From Talpa occidentalis (lineage: Eukaryota > Chordata > Mammalia > Eulipotyphla > Talpidae): 64,000 nt of DNA. Position numbers and translations under genes: made by a program. Within the stretch, counting starts at the first letter, position 1. Each line of letters starts with the position of its first letter. The notes under the pieces are model-generated. The model had not been told where the DNA came from. It made no database searches and was given only the letters and a program-made list of their open reading frames with translations. Below, piece by piece: positions 41,563 through 53,404 of this stretch. Location: contig NW_023601104.1 in the NCBI RefSeq assembly GCF_014898055.3, positions 40,984,210-41,048,209 of the forward strand, written 5' to 3'.

Positions 41563-41825
41563 AAAAAAAGATTTATTTATTTATGCATACAAGAACTGGG
41601 GTGTAAGCCAGAGGTGCGGGGAGTGAGAAGATTCACCACAGACAGTTGGGAGCAGAACAGGCAGATGGACTAAAATACACTGCTGAGGGGAGCAGCGGAT
41701 GAGGCAGGAAAGGTTTGCTGCGTCATGTGGATCAGTTCCCTGGCCAGGGGTTGAACTCATGCTGCAGTGGCTGTTGATAACTTAATAGCCCTGAGACTTT
41801 AACCCCTGCACCATCAGGAAGGCCC
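41563..41825 (-). mobile_element. Type II SINE, antisense, oldest of a three-SINE nest
   Basis: Its tail is split by the copy at 41303. Outer flanks AAATTTGATAATT (40940-40952) and AAATGTGATAATT (41826-41838) probably were its duplication before the 40960 copy joined. Confidence 0.88.
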
Positions 41826-41838
41826 TAAATGTGATAAT

Positions 41839-42280
41839 TACTGTAATATTTCTTAAACCACACTTACAATGGATCCTTTATAATTTTAAAGATTAGTTTC
41901 ATTAGTACAAATACTTCAAAAATGATGGCAAATCATCTGTGAGGATTTTAGAATTTTCACTTTTTGCTTGTTTGCCAATCTTCACAATTCTCACCCACAT
42001 CTGATTCAACCACATTGTTTTCATTATCTTGCTTTTTGGAATCTATTAAAAGGAATCAATTTAATTTTCATAGAAACAGCTTTCTTATTATACTCATATT
42101 TCAGGGATTTATCTTTATTTAGTTAAAATATGTAATTACAATAACAAGTCTAATTATCAGAGAGGTTTGGGATCAATTAATTTTTGGTACAAGCCAATGG
42201 ATGGAAATGAAATTATGCATGGTACTATAGAAGTCTACTATCTTAAAGCATTTTGTGGACATCAATCATTTTGAGAAGTG
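41839..42280. other. AT-rich intergenic, nothing recognised
   Basis: No gene or named repeat supported. Confidence 0.35.
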
Positions 42281-42530
42281 GTATAGTACAGAGAATGAGA
42301 ACAGATACTGGGAATGTACTACCTGGGTCCAGATCTAAGGTACTTATCTACTTAACAACTATTTGATCTTGAGCAAACAAGGTTTCTTTGTATCTCAGTT
42401 TCTTGTACATATATACCTAGAAAGAGAGAAAGATAATAATATCTACCTCAGGATCCTTATAAACATTAATGCATCAACATGTTAGAATGTTTAGCCCGAG
42501 ACTTCATAATAGAATAAGTACCATGTTTAG
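42280..42530 (+). repeat. MIR SINE
   Basis: TACTACCTGGGTCCAGATCT, CTATTTGATCTTGAGCAAAC, TTGTATCTCAGTTTCTTGTA and ATCTACCTCAGGATCCTTAT follow MIR order. Confidence 0.75.
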
Positions 42531-42589
42531 TGTCATGTTCTACCAAAGGAATAAGTTGAACAAATGCAAGTAAATTAAGAGACCACTCT

Positions 42590-42890
42590 AACATGTTGGG
42601 GAGAAAGTCAAGATATATGCTTACTTCTTAGCTCAAACTGAAATAAATTCAAAATGAATTAAATAAATTTAAAACATGAAAACATATAAAGAAAATTTCA
42701 GCAAAAAATTATCCTCTAAAGATGTGTAGGGAAGTTTTTTTTTCACTATCTTTTTGATTAATAATTTTTAGAACAGTAACATTGGTTTATAACCTTATAT
42801 AAATTTCAGGTATGAAGTTTTTAATGGAAGAAATAATAAAATAAATTTATAAAATTGTCTATGTAAAATTTTTAGACCATTTTAAGTCAG
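42590..42890 (+). mobile_element. Old L1 ORF2 fragment with a short antisense L1M piece
   Basis: ATTCAAAATGAATTAAATAA and AACATGAAAACATATAAAGA resemble L1 ORF2. GTAACATTGGTTTATAACCT near 42776 is an antisense L1M 3' signature inserted within it. Confidence 0.5.
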
Positions 42891-44011
42891 AAAACCCCCC
42901 ATATGAGATATACTTGCCACATGTTCCTCATTCTTAAAGTAATGTGACTCTGAATTTTCTCAGGATAAGCCCCTTCCCATTCTCAGTCCATGTAATTAGG
43001 GTGGTGCTGACTTTATCCCCAACCATTCAGAGCATGGTCATGGTTATTGGCTCAGGGACAGTCACATAACTGATATCAGGTCAGTGAGACCAAATGAGTC
43101 TCAATTCAAAGATACTTATGACGACTGATGTAAAAGAGGTTCTCTCTCTGTTTGACTTGAAGCTGGAAGAATGTGGACCTGAAAAAAATTATAAATCACC
43201 TCCCAAATCATTTTATGAAGCTAGCAAAACCTTGATACCAAACTGAAAAGCACATATAATAAAGGGAAATTACAATCTTTCTTACAAAAATACTAAATAT
43301 CAGCCAGCTGAATGAAATGATGCATAAGAAGGATAGTACATTACAACCAAATGATACTTATTCCAGAAATGCAAGGATTGGTTTAATATTTGAAAATCAA
43401 TATAATTCACCACATCAAAATAAAAAAGAAAAACTGTATCATTATTTCAATAAATACAGAAAAAGACTTGCTAAAATTGAACAAATATTTCCTTTTTAAA
43501 TAGTTATTTAGCACAGTCTTAAATTAAAGGCATATCTGTTATCTACTAAAGGGTAACCACAGAAAACTACCATCACACTTTATAGTAAAATGTTGAAATA
43601 TTGCCCTCTGTACTACAGTTCCTAGTTGGTGAAATACAGGAAAAAAAAGAAATAAAAGGATGGCATAACACTACTGCCATCCTTTTGAAATTACTTAGTT
43701 GAAACAGCTTAAAGCCACACACAAAAAAAAAACTTTTCACTCTATAGATCAACAAATACCTAGTAAATCAACATTTTAAGATTACAGTATTCAATAGCAT
43801 CAAAAATACTAAATTCCTAGGATAAATCTAATAAAGTATTACAAATCCTTTACTTAAAAACTTCAAATATCATTAAGATGTAAATAAATAGGATATACCA
43901 TATTCATGGATTAGAACACACCATATTATCCTCCAAATGGAACTATATATTCTATAGTTCCAATCAAAATCCAGCTCATGTCTTTGACACATTAGTTCTA
44001 TAATGTATATA

Positions 44012-44261
44012 GGGCCTCCCTGGTGGGGCAAGGGAATAAGTCTCAGCACTAGAGCACTATGAAGCAATCTGCAGCCACAGCCACATAGCACAGCAGACCT
44101 CTCCTGTCTTGCCCGCTGCTCCCCTCAGCAGTGTATTTCAATAGATCTGCTCTTTTGCTCCCCACTCTGTCTCTGGTGAATCCTCTCACCCCCTGCACCT
44201 CTGGCCTATACCCCACCTCTTGTATACATAAATAAATAAATCTTTTTTTAAAATAAAATAA
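44012..44261 (+). mobile_element. Type II SINE, shortened, inside the ancient L1
   Basis: Duplication AATGTATATA at 44002-44011 and 44262-44271. The B-box part is deleted (GCAGCCACAGCCACATAG). Confidence 0.9.
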
Positions 44262-44673
44262 AATGTATATAAAAATGTGATGAAGAAAGATAGCCAAGAC
44301 AATCTTAAACAAGTACAAGATTGAAGGATATATTGTGCTAAATATTAAGTCTTATTATAAAGCTATAGTAAATAAGATACTGTGGAAATTGTATAAGGAT
44401 AAATAAATAGAACAATGGAGTAGAATAAAGAGTCCAGAAAAAATATATATATATATATGAGTCCCACATATATATGAAAACTTGATTTAGAACACTCTTT
44501 ACAGTAAATGGTGCTAGGTAAATTAGATAGTCACAGTGGAAAGAAATGGAATATGACCAACCTCATATTATACTATTGCAAAATATACTTCAGGGAGGAA
44601 GTATATCTAAATATAAAAGGAGAAACAATGAAACTCCTATAAGGTAACATAAACATAAATATATGTCCTTTAT

Positions 44674-46849
44674 AAAAATTTTTCAAATCAAATTTTATTG
44701 ACTTGCCACTCATTTCCACAGCTATATAATTTTGGGTGTACGTCATATCTCACCATGTGCATATGCATCACTCACCCTCCACCAAAGATCTGACACCAAA
44801 ACATAGTCACATTACTTCCCCAACCCTCCTCCCTCCTCTACCCCATAACCAGTATCTTTTTCAGAGTCCAGAGTCATTTTTGTTGTGTTTTGCAAACTTG
44901 CTCTTTGGTTGTTTATACCACAAATGAGTGAAACCATTCAGTAATTATCTTTCACTTTCTGACATATTTCATTTAGCATAATCACCTCAGATCCATCCAT
45001 TTTGTCCCAAAAAGCACCTTTCATCCTTTTTAATAACTGAGAAATATTTCATTGAGCATATATACCACAATTTATTTATCTAGTTCTCTGTCAATGGTTC
45101 ATTTAGGTTGATCCCATGCCTTGGCTATTGTGAATAAGGCTGCTATGAACATAGGGGTACATAATTCTTTTCATATTAATGTTTTCATATTCTTCGGGTA
45201 AATACCTAGGAACAATATTACTGGATCATATGTATTTCCATTTTCAGTTCTTTAAGGAATCTCCATACCAGTTTCCAAATAGAATGTCCCAACTTATATT
45301 CCCAGTAACACATCCTTACCAACATTTGTTGCTTCCAGTCATTTTGATATAGGCCACTCTCATAGGGGTGAAATGATATTTCTCAGGGTGAAAAGATATC
45401 TCATTTGTATTTCACTTATAATAAGTGATGTTGAGTATTTTTTCATGTGCCTGTAGACCATCTTTATGTCTTCTTTGGAGAAATGCCTATTTTCGTCTTT
45501 TGCCCAAAAAAATTTTTGTTGTTTGTTTTTTGTTGTTGTTATTGAGGTGTATGACTTCTTTATACATTTGGGAAATGAACCATTTATCAGATTGTGATGT
45601 GTAAGTAACTTCTCCCAGTCTGAAAGTTGCTTTTTTGTTTCTGTGGTAGTTTCTTTCCTGGTACGAAGTTTTTAAATTAGATGTAGTCCCATTTGTATAT
45701 TTTTCCTTTTGTTTTCCTTGCCATTGGAGTTGAGTCCCAAACACATCTCTGAAGTTGATATCCAGGAATGTATCATCTATATTTTCTTTAATGTATTTAA
45801 TGGTTTCAAGTCTTATATCCAAGTCACTAATCCATTTTGAATTATTTTTTGCATATGGACTTAAATAATGATCTAGTTTCATTATTCTTTTCTTTTTTCT
45901 TTCTTTCTTTGTTTTTTTTTTTTTTTTTTTGCATGCGACTGTCCAAGTTTCCTGGCACTATTTGTTGAAGAGGCTTTCTTTCTCCATTGTATAGCCACAA
46001 CTCCTTTGTCAAAGATTAATTGTCCTTATTTGTGTGGGTTTATTTCTGGACTCTTTATTCTATTCCATCAGTCTGTGTTTCTGTTTCTGTCCCACTACCC
46101 CACTACCATACTGGGGATTTCTATGGTTATTAAGGATCTTTTGTGGTTCCATACAAACTATATGATTGTTTTCTCTATTTCTTTTTTTTGGGGGGGGTTC
46201 TATATTTTTGAAAAATGTCATTGAGATAGGAATTTTGGTAGGAATTGTGTTGAATCTATAAATTGCTGTAGGTAATATGGACATTTTGACAATGTTTTTA
46301 TTCTTACAACTCATGAACACAAGATATCTTTCTATTTCTTTGTGTCTTCTTTTGACAGTGTGTTAACAGTTTTCATTGTATAGGTCCTTTACTTCCTCTG
46401 TTAAGGCTACTCCCAGGTATTTCATCCTTTTTGGTGCAATGGGATTGTTTTCATATTTTCTCCTTTCTCTAATTATTATCTCCGTCCTCTAATTCAATGT
46501 TTGCATATAGAGGTGCATCCAGTTTTTATGTATTGATTTTGTATCCTACCACTTTGCTATATTCACTTATTATTTCTAGTAGTTTTTGGTAGTCTTTTGG
46601 ATTTTCTGTGTCACTACAAATAGTGATAGTTTTACTTCATATTTTCCAGTTTGGATTTCTTTTATGTCTTTTCCTTGCCTAACTTCTGTGGCTATGACTT
46701 CCAATTCTATGTTGAACAGTATTGTTGAAAGTGGACATCCTTGTCTTATTTCTTATCTTAGGGGGAAAACTTTCAGTTTTTCACCATTCAGTATGATGTT
46801 AATTGTGGGTTTTTTTATTATATTGAGATATGTTCCCCTCACTCCCAAT
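44674..46849 (-). mobile_element. 5'-truncated L1 (about 2.2 kb), antisense inside the ancient L1
   Basis: Duplications ATAAATATATGTCCTTTA (44655-44672) and ATAAATATATGTCTTTTA (46850-46867). The interior runs backwards from the 3' UTR (44680-44830) through ORF2 (TTGGCTATTGTGAATAAGGC, CCCATTTGTATATTTTTCC, TCTATTCCATCAGTCTGTGT). The 131-aa ORF at 45487-45882 on the - strand is a piece of L1 ORF2; others are debris. A T-run at 45912-45930 breaks the frame. Confidence 0.9.
45912..45930 (+). repeat. Poly-T homopolymer inside the L1
   Basis: A run of 19 T, preceded by CTTT repeats; an expansion within the antisense L1, not an A-tail end. Confidence 0.85.
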
Positions 46850-46970
46850 ATAAATATATGTCTTTTAGGACCTTAGGAAGGAAAAAAAATGCTTTGAATT
46901 TACACAAAAAGCAGTAATCACTTATGGAAAAAAATGAATTTATTTGAACTACCTTAAAACAGAAAGGACA

Positions 46971-47245
46971 GGCGTCCCTGGTGGCACAAGGGGTTAAGTC
47001 ACAGCATTATGAAGCTACCCACAGCCACTGCAGCACGAGTTCCATCCCCAGGCAGCGAGATTACCCACACGGTGCAGCAGACCTCTCCTGCCTCACCCAC
47101 TGCTCCTCTCAGCAGTGTATTTCAGTAGATCTGCCTGTTCTGCCCCCCACTCTGTCTCTGGTGAATCCTCTTACTCCCCCCCACCTTTCACCTATACCCT
47201 AGCTCTTGTATGCATAAATAAATAATGTAAATCTTAAAAAAATAC
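46971..47245 (+). mobile_element. Type II SINE inside the ancient L1
   Basis: Duplication ACAGAAAGG at 46959-46967 and 47246-47254. The head begins GGCGTCCCTGG. Confidence 0.9.
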
Positions 47246-47610
47246 ACAGAAAGGTCTACTCATCAAAAGATACCATTTGGAAACTTGAAAGCTAATCACA
47301 GTGTAGAAATGATTTTTGTAGAAATATAATTAACAAAAAGATCACATCTAGAATATTAAAAGAGTTCCTAAAAATAAATAAGGACAGACAACCCAACAGA
47401 AGAATGGAAAGGAGACTTGAACAGGCACATGATCAATAAATATATGAAAAATTGCTTAACTTCACTAGTAATCAGGAAAATATACATAACGATTCACATC
47501 CACAGATAGGCTAAAATTTTAAAGATTTGACAGTACCAAGTGTTGTCAAAACTGGAGAAACTGGAACTTTGATACACTGCTTAAGAGGTATAAATTGGTA
47601 TAATCACTTT

Positions 47611-47611
<1 letters not shown>

Positions 47612-47641
<30 letters not shown>

Positions 47642-47929
47642 TAGAGGCATGTTTTATTTGTTTGTTTGTTTGTTTTGTTTATACATGCACTGGGTACAGT
47701 CAGAAGCACGGGAGGGTGAGAGAATTCACCAGAGCCAGAGCGGGGAGCAGAGCAGGCAGAAGGACCAAAGTACACTGCTGAGGGGAGCAGCGGGCGGCAG
47801 GAGAGGTCTGCGCGCCATGAGGGACCCTCCTCCGGTGGCCGGGGAGCAGCCGGGGATCGAACCGGCGCCACAGAGGCCACGGGCAGCTTCGCAACCCAGC
47901 GCTCAACCACTGCGCCACCGGCGAGGCCC
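47612..47929 (-). mobile_element. Young type I SINE with 3' extension, inside the ancient L1
   Basis: Duplications TGGTATAATCACTTTA (47596-47611) and TGGCATAATCACTTTA (47930-47945). It carries AACATGCCTCTATA before the A-tail. Its ORFs on both strands are SINE translations. Confidence 0.95.
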
Positions 47930-48130
47930 TGGCATAATCACTTTAGAAAATTATTTTAAAATTTCTCCTTATGTTAAATATACTCCTAACCTATGATCCA
48001 TCAGTTCCACTCTTGCTATATACTCAGCTATAGAAGGCACATACTGGAATGTTTTTAAGAACATTATTCAAAAGAACTGAAAAACAGTAGCAAGTCAAAT
48101 GTCAATAGGAGATGGATAAACAAATCATGC

Positions 48131-48172
48131 TATGCTCATACAAAGGAATACTATGCTCATACAAAGGAATAC
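48131..48172 (+). repeat. 21-bp tandem duplication
   Basis: ATGCTCATACAAAGGAATACT occurs twice in a row inside L1 sequence. Confidence 0.9.
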
Positions 48173-48329
48173 TGTAAAGAGAATAAATTAGTTCTACAAG
48201 CAATAGCATAGATGACTTTCACAAATATGTTAGCAAAAATAGCCAGACTCAAAAGATTGTCCCTTTGTGATTCCAAGGCCACCTGATTTTTTAAGAGAGA
48301 TTCCCCAGGTGATTCCAGGGTGCTTTATC

Positions 48330-48745
48330 TGACTGAAGTCTAGTTGTCCAGCAGCAGCTTCTGCCCTCACCCCTCACTGGCTATCCTCCAACCACACTGC
48401 CTCCTTCCTGGCTCTGGAATGCACCACACCTCCTCCCACTTGGAACCTCTGTACATGTTTCCTCTGGAAAACTGCTTATTCTCAGCTCTGCCTGCAATGA
48501 TCTCAACCCTTCCAAAGTGTCAGCTCAAATGTCATTTCCAGGGAAGTCTTCCTGACCACTGAATTTACATAGATATTCTCGCCCCATAACTTTCTACCTC
48601 AGCAGCTATTTGTTTCACTGACAGCACTTCAAATCTAAAACAAAACTTTCCTCCTATTTCAATGAAAATTTCTCAAAGCCTGGAACTTATTTTGGATCTA
48701 GTATGGAATTGGTGTTCAGTAAATGTTTAATGAACATTATATATA
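48330..48745 (+). repeat. L2 LINE 3' end
   Basis: GTCAGCTCAAATGTCATTTC, GGGAAGTCTTCCTGACCACT, AAAGCCTGGAACTTATTTTG and GGTGTTCAGTAAATGTTTAA are standard L2 3' landmarks in order. Confidence 0.85.
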
Positions 48746-48766
48746 TACATACACTGTTTAATGAAC

Positions 48767-48771
<5 letters not shown>

Positions 48772-48802
<31 letters not shown>
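48772..48802 (+). repeat. (CA)n microsatellite
   Basis: Pure CA run. The 15-mer TGTTTAATGAACATT occurs twice just before it (48724 and 48755). Confidence 0.95.
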
Positions 48803-48805
<3 letters not shown>

Positions 48806-49325
48806 CATGATCCCGTCATCTGTATTTATCTGCCAATACCAACTTTATTCCTTAGGGTTCTCTTCTCTTACATCATATTACCAAGTTTTAACAATGGAGT
48901 GCAAACACTTTTTTCTTTTTTCCCTGGGGAAGAATTGACTTATAATTGCACTTCGGCCTTAATCACCTAAATAACTTGCAGAGGAAATCTCTAGTGAAGA
49001 CCCTGATAAGTTTCTCAGTCTAGAAGACTCTTTCCCTGCCAGGACAATCCTCTAGGGCGCTGGAATCAAAGAGTGCAGAGTGGCTCTCTTTCCTCTTGCT
49101 ATGGCTGCTCATAGTTGTCTGAAGTGGAGTAACCCCACCAGGGAAGGGGGAAAGAGCGAATTAGCCATTCAGAAGGCACACTAACATGCTAATCCAGGTT
49201 CTGCCCATTAATACATTCCTCCTGAATCTAGACTCTGATGGCATTCAAGTGGGATCTTTCTTTTGGGTGAAGTGCCCCTCCCTCCAAAGGGCTTAATGGA
49301 AGCTTCACTTCAAAATGCCATCTTT
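48803..49325. other. Intergenic, nothing recognised
   Basis: No gene or named repeat supported. Confidence 0.35.
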
Positions 49326-49342
49326 AAAAATAAGTATGGTAT

Positions 49343-49603
49343 AGGCCTCCCTGGTGGCGCAAGGTGTTAAGCACAGCACTATGAAGCAATCCTCAGCCTC
49401 TGCAGCACAAGTTTGATCCCCCATCCAGCCAGGGAGCTACCCACATGGCGCAGCAGACTTCTCCTGTCTTGCCCACTACTCTCCTCAGCAGTGTATTTCA
49501 GTCAGTGCCTGTTCTGCTCCCCACTGTCTCTGGCAAATCCTCTTACCCCCCACACCTCTGGCCTGTACCCCAGTTCTTGTATGCATAAATAAATAAATTT
49601 TAA
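49343..49603 (+). mobile_element. Type II SINE
   Basis: Duplication AAAAATAAGTA at 49326-49336 and 49604-49614. Confidence 0.92.
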
Positions 49604-49929
49604 AAAAATAAGTACAGTGCTTAATGTTTTTTAACAACTATATGTGAATAAAACCTTATCTGTTCAGTCCTCATTTGCCCCACATTTTTCATATAATCAT
49701 TATGAAATATAATCCTCAACCCAGGGAGCTGAATACAATTCATAACCAAGATTACAAAATATTTTCACATACTTTCTGGTTGTCTGGATTATCCCTCTAA
49801 TCCTCCTTATCCTCTCCTCTTTTGAGTTTCCATCCCTTAGCTGTCCAAATTACTAGAAGGGACAGGAGGAGTGATAAGGAGTCAATGCTGAAGAAGATCT
49901 GGGAGGTGGAGGATAGTTTCTAACTGAAC

Positions 49930-50749
49930 CTATTTGTACATGACCCAGGGGCACCCTGGGAACCCCAAACATGCATGCTCCAAAGAGGTCTGGTCATCCA
50001 TGTGCACAAAGACAAAGCAGACTCTTAACATGAAAGAATTTTAATAGAATTAGTGTGCACAGAGAAAGAAAGAAGGATAATATTTTCCCAAGTAAAACAC
50101 CCAAAATGACCCATCCCCTCATGGGTAAATGCCCAGCCTCACAAGATCAACCCAAAGAGGAGCCAATGAGGCCTGAAATCTTGCCGCAAGTCTAAGGCAC
50201 CTTCTGGCAGGTAAGTGAAAGGTCGATGCAGGGGACAGGAATGCAAAGCCCACCAGGAAGCCCACCTGGGGGCAGGAATACGGAAGCCCGCCTAGAAAAA
50301 TCAGACAATGAACCTCTACCCGCCCTACAAACTTTTTCCCTACTTACAAACCCAGTTTCCCACCTGACCTCTCCTCACCCTATAAAAGCCTGCCTCCCCC
50401 TGGCAACGTGAGCGATTTCACCTACCCCCACCTTGGGTCCATGAATCCCACCCGTGGGCACAATAAATTTTCCCCACTTTGAGAAATTTAGCCTGGCTCT
50501 CCTTTTCTCTACTGCCGAACCTTTCAGTAAGCATAGGAAAGGATTTCTAAAGCAGGCCCCAAAAAGCTATGACAAAAGGAGCAAAATTAAAGTACAAATC
50601 AAGATAATGGCTGCCGTCGTCAGCTTCCTCACATGTCTCTCACCCACGTCTCTCCTTCATGTGTCTACTTTCATGTCTCCTAAGTCCCTGGTGCAAGTCC
50701 AAAGCTGAGAAGCAAGCGGGCCCTTCTTCTCCATGTGTCTCCCCTAACA
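49930..50749 (-). mobile_element. Old ERV LTR-type element, copy 2, split by a solo LTR
   Basis: Homologous to 1385-2031. On the - strand it starts TGTTAGGGGAGACACATGGA at 50749. The solo LTR at 50216-50526 interrupts it. The U2 insertion of copy 1 is absent here. No viral ORF. Confidence 0.55.
50216..50526 (+). mobile_element. Solo LTR (ERV1-like), complete
   Basis: Inverted ends TGAAAGGT...ACCTTTCA and a 5-bp target duplication GTAAG (50211-50215 and 50527-50531) define it exactly. TATAAA lies at 50381-50386 and AATAAA at 50462-50467, giving a normal U3-R-U5 layout of 311 bp. No internal viral sequence remains. Confidence 0.88.
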
Positions 50750-52190
50750 ATGGAGATGCCTCCCTAACAAACCTCTGAAAACAATTCTGTACAACACTCA
50801 AGCAGTGATACTGTGAACAAGGTTACACAGCATTTCCTACAGCAGCCCCATAATCAATCAACCACCAGTTATTTATTAAGCACCTGCCCTATGCCTAATA
50901 CTCATTCACTCAGTCAACAACATTTTATGTTGTAAAGACCTTGTCAGGTGCTAGAATGTGAATATGAGCAAGATGTGGTTCTACTGTCAAATAACTCATT
51001 TCTGTAAAGACAAGGTCACTGATACATATAACTGAAGAATGAGCTAAATTATGTACTAGAAATGAATGTTCATAGACAGTAGAGCTCAGAATGCACTGAA
51101 ATTATTTAAAAAAAAAAGAAAGTAAAAGAAAGAAATCTTCTTAAAGGAGTTTGTGCCTAAAACAGACTTTACAAGTAAATAAGTAAGCAAAAGAAAGAAG
51201 TGTGGGCACCCGGGGCTGTGGCAACAGCTTTGGCAAGAGCCAGAGACCAAAAGAAGCTTGAAGTGTCTGGGGAAGTGTAAGGAAATAGAAAGGATAAAGT
51301 AGGCTCTTCATTAGATCTGCAAAGGTGTTTAAATCTCTTTGGAAAGGAATGGTGAAATTTTGATAAGATATTGTGTGGGGCTTATGAATCTTTTAACTGT
51401 GGTAGTTTATAATTAAGCCATTGTTTCTAGTCATTGTTAAATAGCTACTGAAAAAGCCAGTTACCCCATGCTAATGTATAACTTCTTTGTTTTATGCAAA
51501 ATAGCTCCAGTCTAAAAAAGAGCATCTTGCCTCTCTATTCAAGTGGAAATGAATACCTCCCTCTAAGTTGGAAAATAAAAACCCAGGGCTTTAATGATCA
51601 CAGGGCCTTTCCTGCATGCACAGAGTCAGTCAGAGCATCGTGTCACTTTCTCTCTTTTCCTTCCACTACATAGAAAAAGGAAGCAAAAGCTCTGCCTGCA
51701 GCAGATGTAAGAATACCCCAAGGTCTTGCTCTGCCGTGCAAGAAGTTGACGCAGGCAGAAATATATCCCAAAGGCAGAGAATATCAGGAATGCCTGAAAT
51801 GTACACTGCTGAGAAAGGAGAGAAGAGCTTCCAACTAGAGTCACATTGAAAAGAAAGATGAAATGTGTCTGTCTGCAAACTAAGATTCAGAAAGAACAGA
51901 TAAAGAAAAACTTAAGAACGGGTAGAAAAAAAAACAAAAATGTGCTTTAACTCTTGGAAAAAAGTAAACAGTGAAAGAAAAGACACTAATGATTGGTTAA
52001 TTGGCCAAAGTTATTCGTTTTAGTCAACGCAATAAAGAGTGAAGAGAAATCAGTGATGAGTAACAGAGATAAAGGGGATTGGGATTTGTTATTATCTCTG
52101 TCTACTCAAGAGGATTGCCAAACAGTGAGTCTGTTATATTAATGAATAACTGAAACATTATAAAACCTTTTCTGGTGCTTACACAGTAAA
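50750..52190. other. Mostly unique intergenic sequence; a weak MIR-like patch
   Basis: 50870-51010 (TATTTATTAAGCACCTGCCC, then AGGTGCTAGAATGTGAATAT) is weakly MIR or L2-like. Short ORFs (51616-51849 and others) are unsupported. Confidence 0.35.
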
Positions 52191-52199
52191 AAGGACCCT

Positions 52200-52845
52200 C
52201 CCAAAATGACCCATTTTAACAGGAACAGCAGAGTATATATTTGTAAAATATTCTACAAAGAGTCTATTTATAACTGGAACTTTCATATATTGCTAACATT
52301 AGTGCAAAATGATACAACCACTTTGGAAAGCAGTTTAATGGTCTCTTGCAAAGTTAAACATACTCTTATTATACAACTCAGCAATCCCAGTATTAGATTT
52401 TAACCAAAGGAAATGAAAGCATATGTTGATTCAAAGACTTGCATGCAAATTTCATAACAACTTTATTCAAAATAGCTCCATACTGGAAACAACCCAAATG
52501 TTCATCTACTGGTGAAAAGATTTTTAAAAATTGTGGAATATCCATACCATGGAATGCTACTCAGCAATAAAAAGGAACAAACTAAGATACATGCAACACA
52601 TGCAACAACTCAAAAGTATATGTTAAGTGCAATAAACCAAACACTGACTCCACTGATGTGACAGTCTGAAAAGGGCAAAAGGGTCTGAAATCAAATTAGT
52701 GGTACCAAGAGCTGGGGATAGGGAAAGGAACTGATTATAAAAACAAAGAAGAATATTTGAAGGCTTATGAAACTCTTCTGTATCTTAATTGTGGTTGTGA
52801 TAACACAACTACATACATTTTCCAAAACACAACCAGTCATATATA
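52200..52845 (+). mobile_element. Old L1M late ORF2 plus 3' UTR fragment
   Basis: TAACTGGAACTTTCATATAT, TACAACTCAGCAATCCCAGT, GGAAACAACCCAAATGTTCA, ATGGAATGCTACTCAGCAAT and TGTATCTTAATTGTGGTTGT run in L1 order. Confidence 0.85.
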
Positions 52846-52984
52846 TTTGGGGAGAGGGTTTACAGTAACTTTATTGTCTCAGGAAACAAGGCTGCAGTAA
52901 GTCTACATGATTAGAGCAGATGGTTATCTTTCTAGAGGATGAAACCTCTGCCGAGCTGGTAGCACACAGAGGCCAAACAAATAT

Positions 52985-53075
52985 TTTAAAGGAGTGTGAG
53001 AAATAAATTTCTGTTGTTTATATAAATGACCCAATCTGTGTTATCTTTTAGAGCAGCCCAAATGAACTAAGATAT
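52985..53075 (+). mobile_element. MaLR LTR 3' end (THE1/MST/MLT1 type)
   Basis: GTGTGAGAAATAAATTTCTG, TTGTTTATATAAATGACCCA and GAGCAGCCCAAATGAACTAA are the usual 3' signature of MaLR LTRs. The 5' part is too diverged to place. Confidence 0.75.
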
Positions 53076-53079
53076 TGTC

Positions 53080-53400
53080 CCCCAACGATTACTAGGAAAT
53101 CATTGAGAAAATAAAGAACTGCCTCTACTCAATCTCAGAATACACAGTGGAAGAGTGGACAGAATCACAGATAAAGGTGCTTTCTCTCCAGGTATTAAAG
53201 GAACAAAGGTCAGACTGTCTCTGTATTGCGGACAATGGACATAGAGGAGGCTATGGCCTGCGAGTGTAGGGGAAGCAACATTCCTGCTGTGCCAGCTGTG
53301 GGTGCTGCAGCCACTCAGGGCAACCCCAAAATGTAGGCACAGTGCATTATAAGCTCCCAAACTTGACTTTTCTTTTTTGTAACACAAATGCTGACTTATG
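53080..53400. other. Intergenic, nothing recognised
   Basis: The - strand ORF 53100-53411 (103 aa) has no family features. Confidence 0.35.
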
Positions 53401-53404
53401 CTTG

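Larger units (their letters stand above)
43200..48245 (+). mobile_element. Ancient L1 (ORF2 part), split by four later insertions
   Basis: L1 ORF2 order is visible in pieces: TTATTCCAGAAATGCAAGGA (43358), AATAAATACAGAAAAAGACT (43449), TCCTAGGATAAATCTAATAA (43817), AAGCTATAGTAAATAAGATA (44360), then after the insertions GGAGAAACTGGAACTTTGAT (47552) and TCATACAAAGGAATACT (48135). SINEs at 44012, 46971 and 47612 and an antisense L1 at 44674 interrupt it. All frames are dead. Confidence 0.75.
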
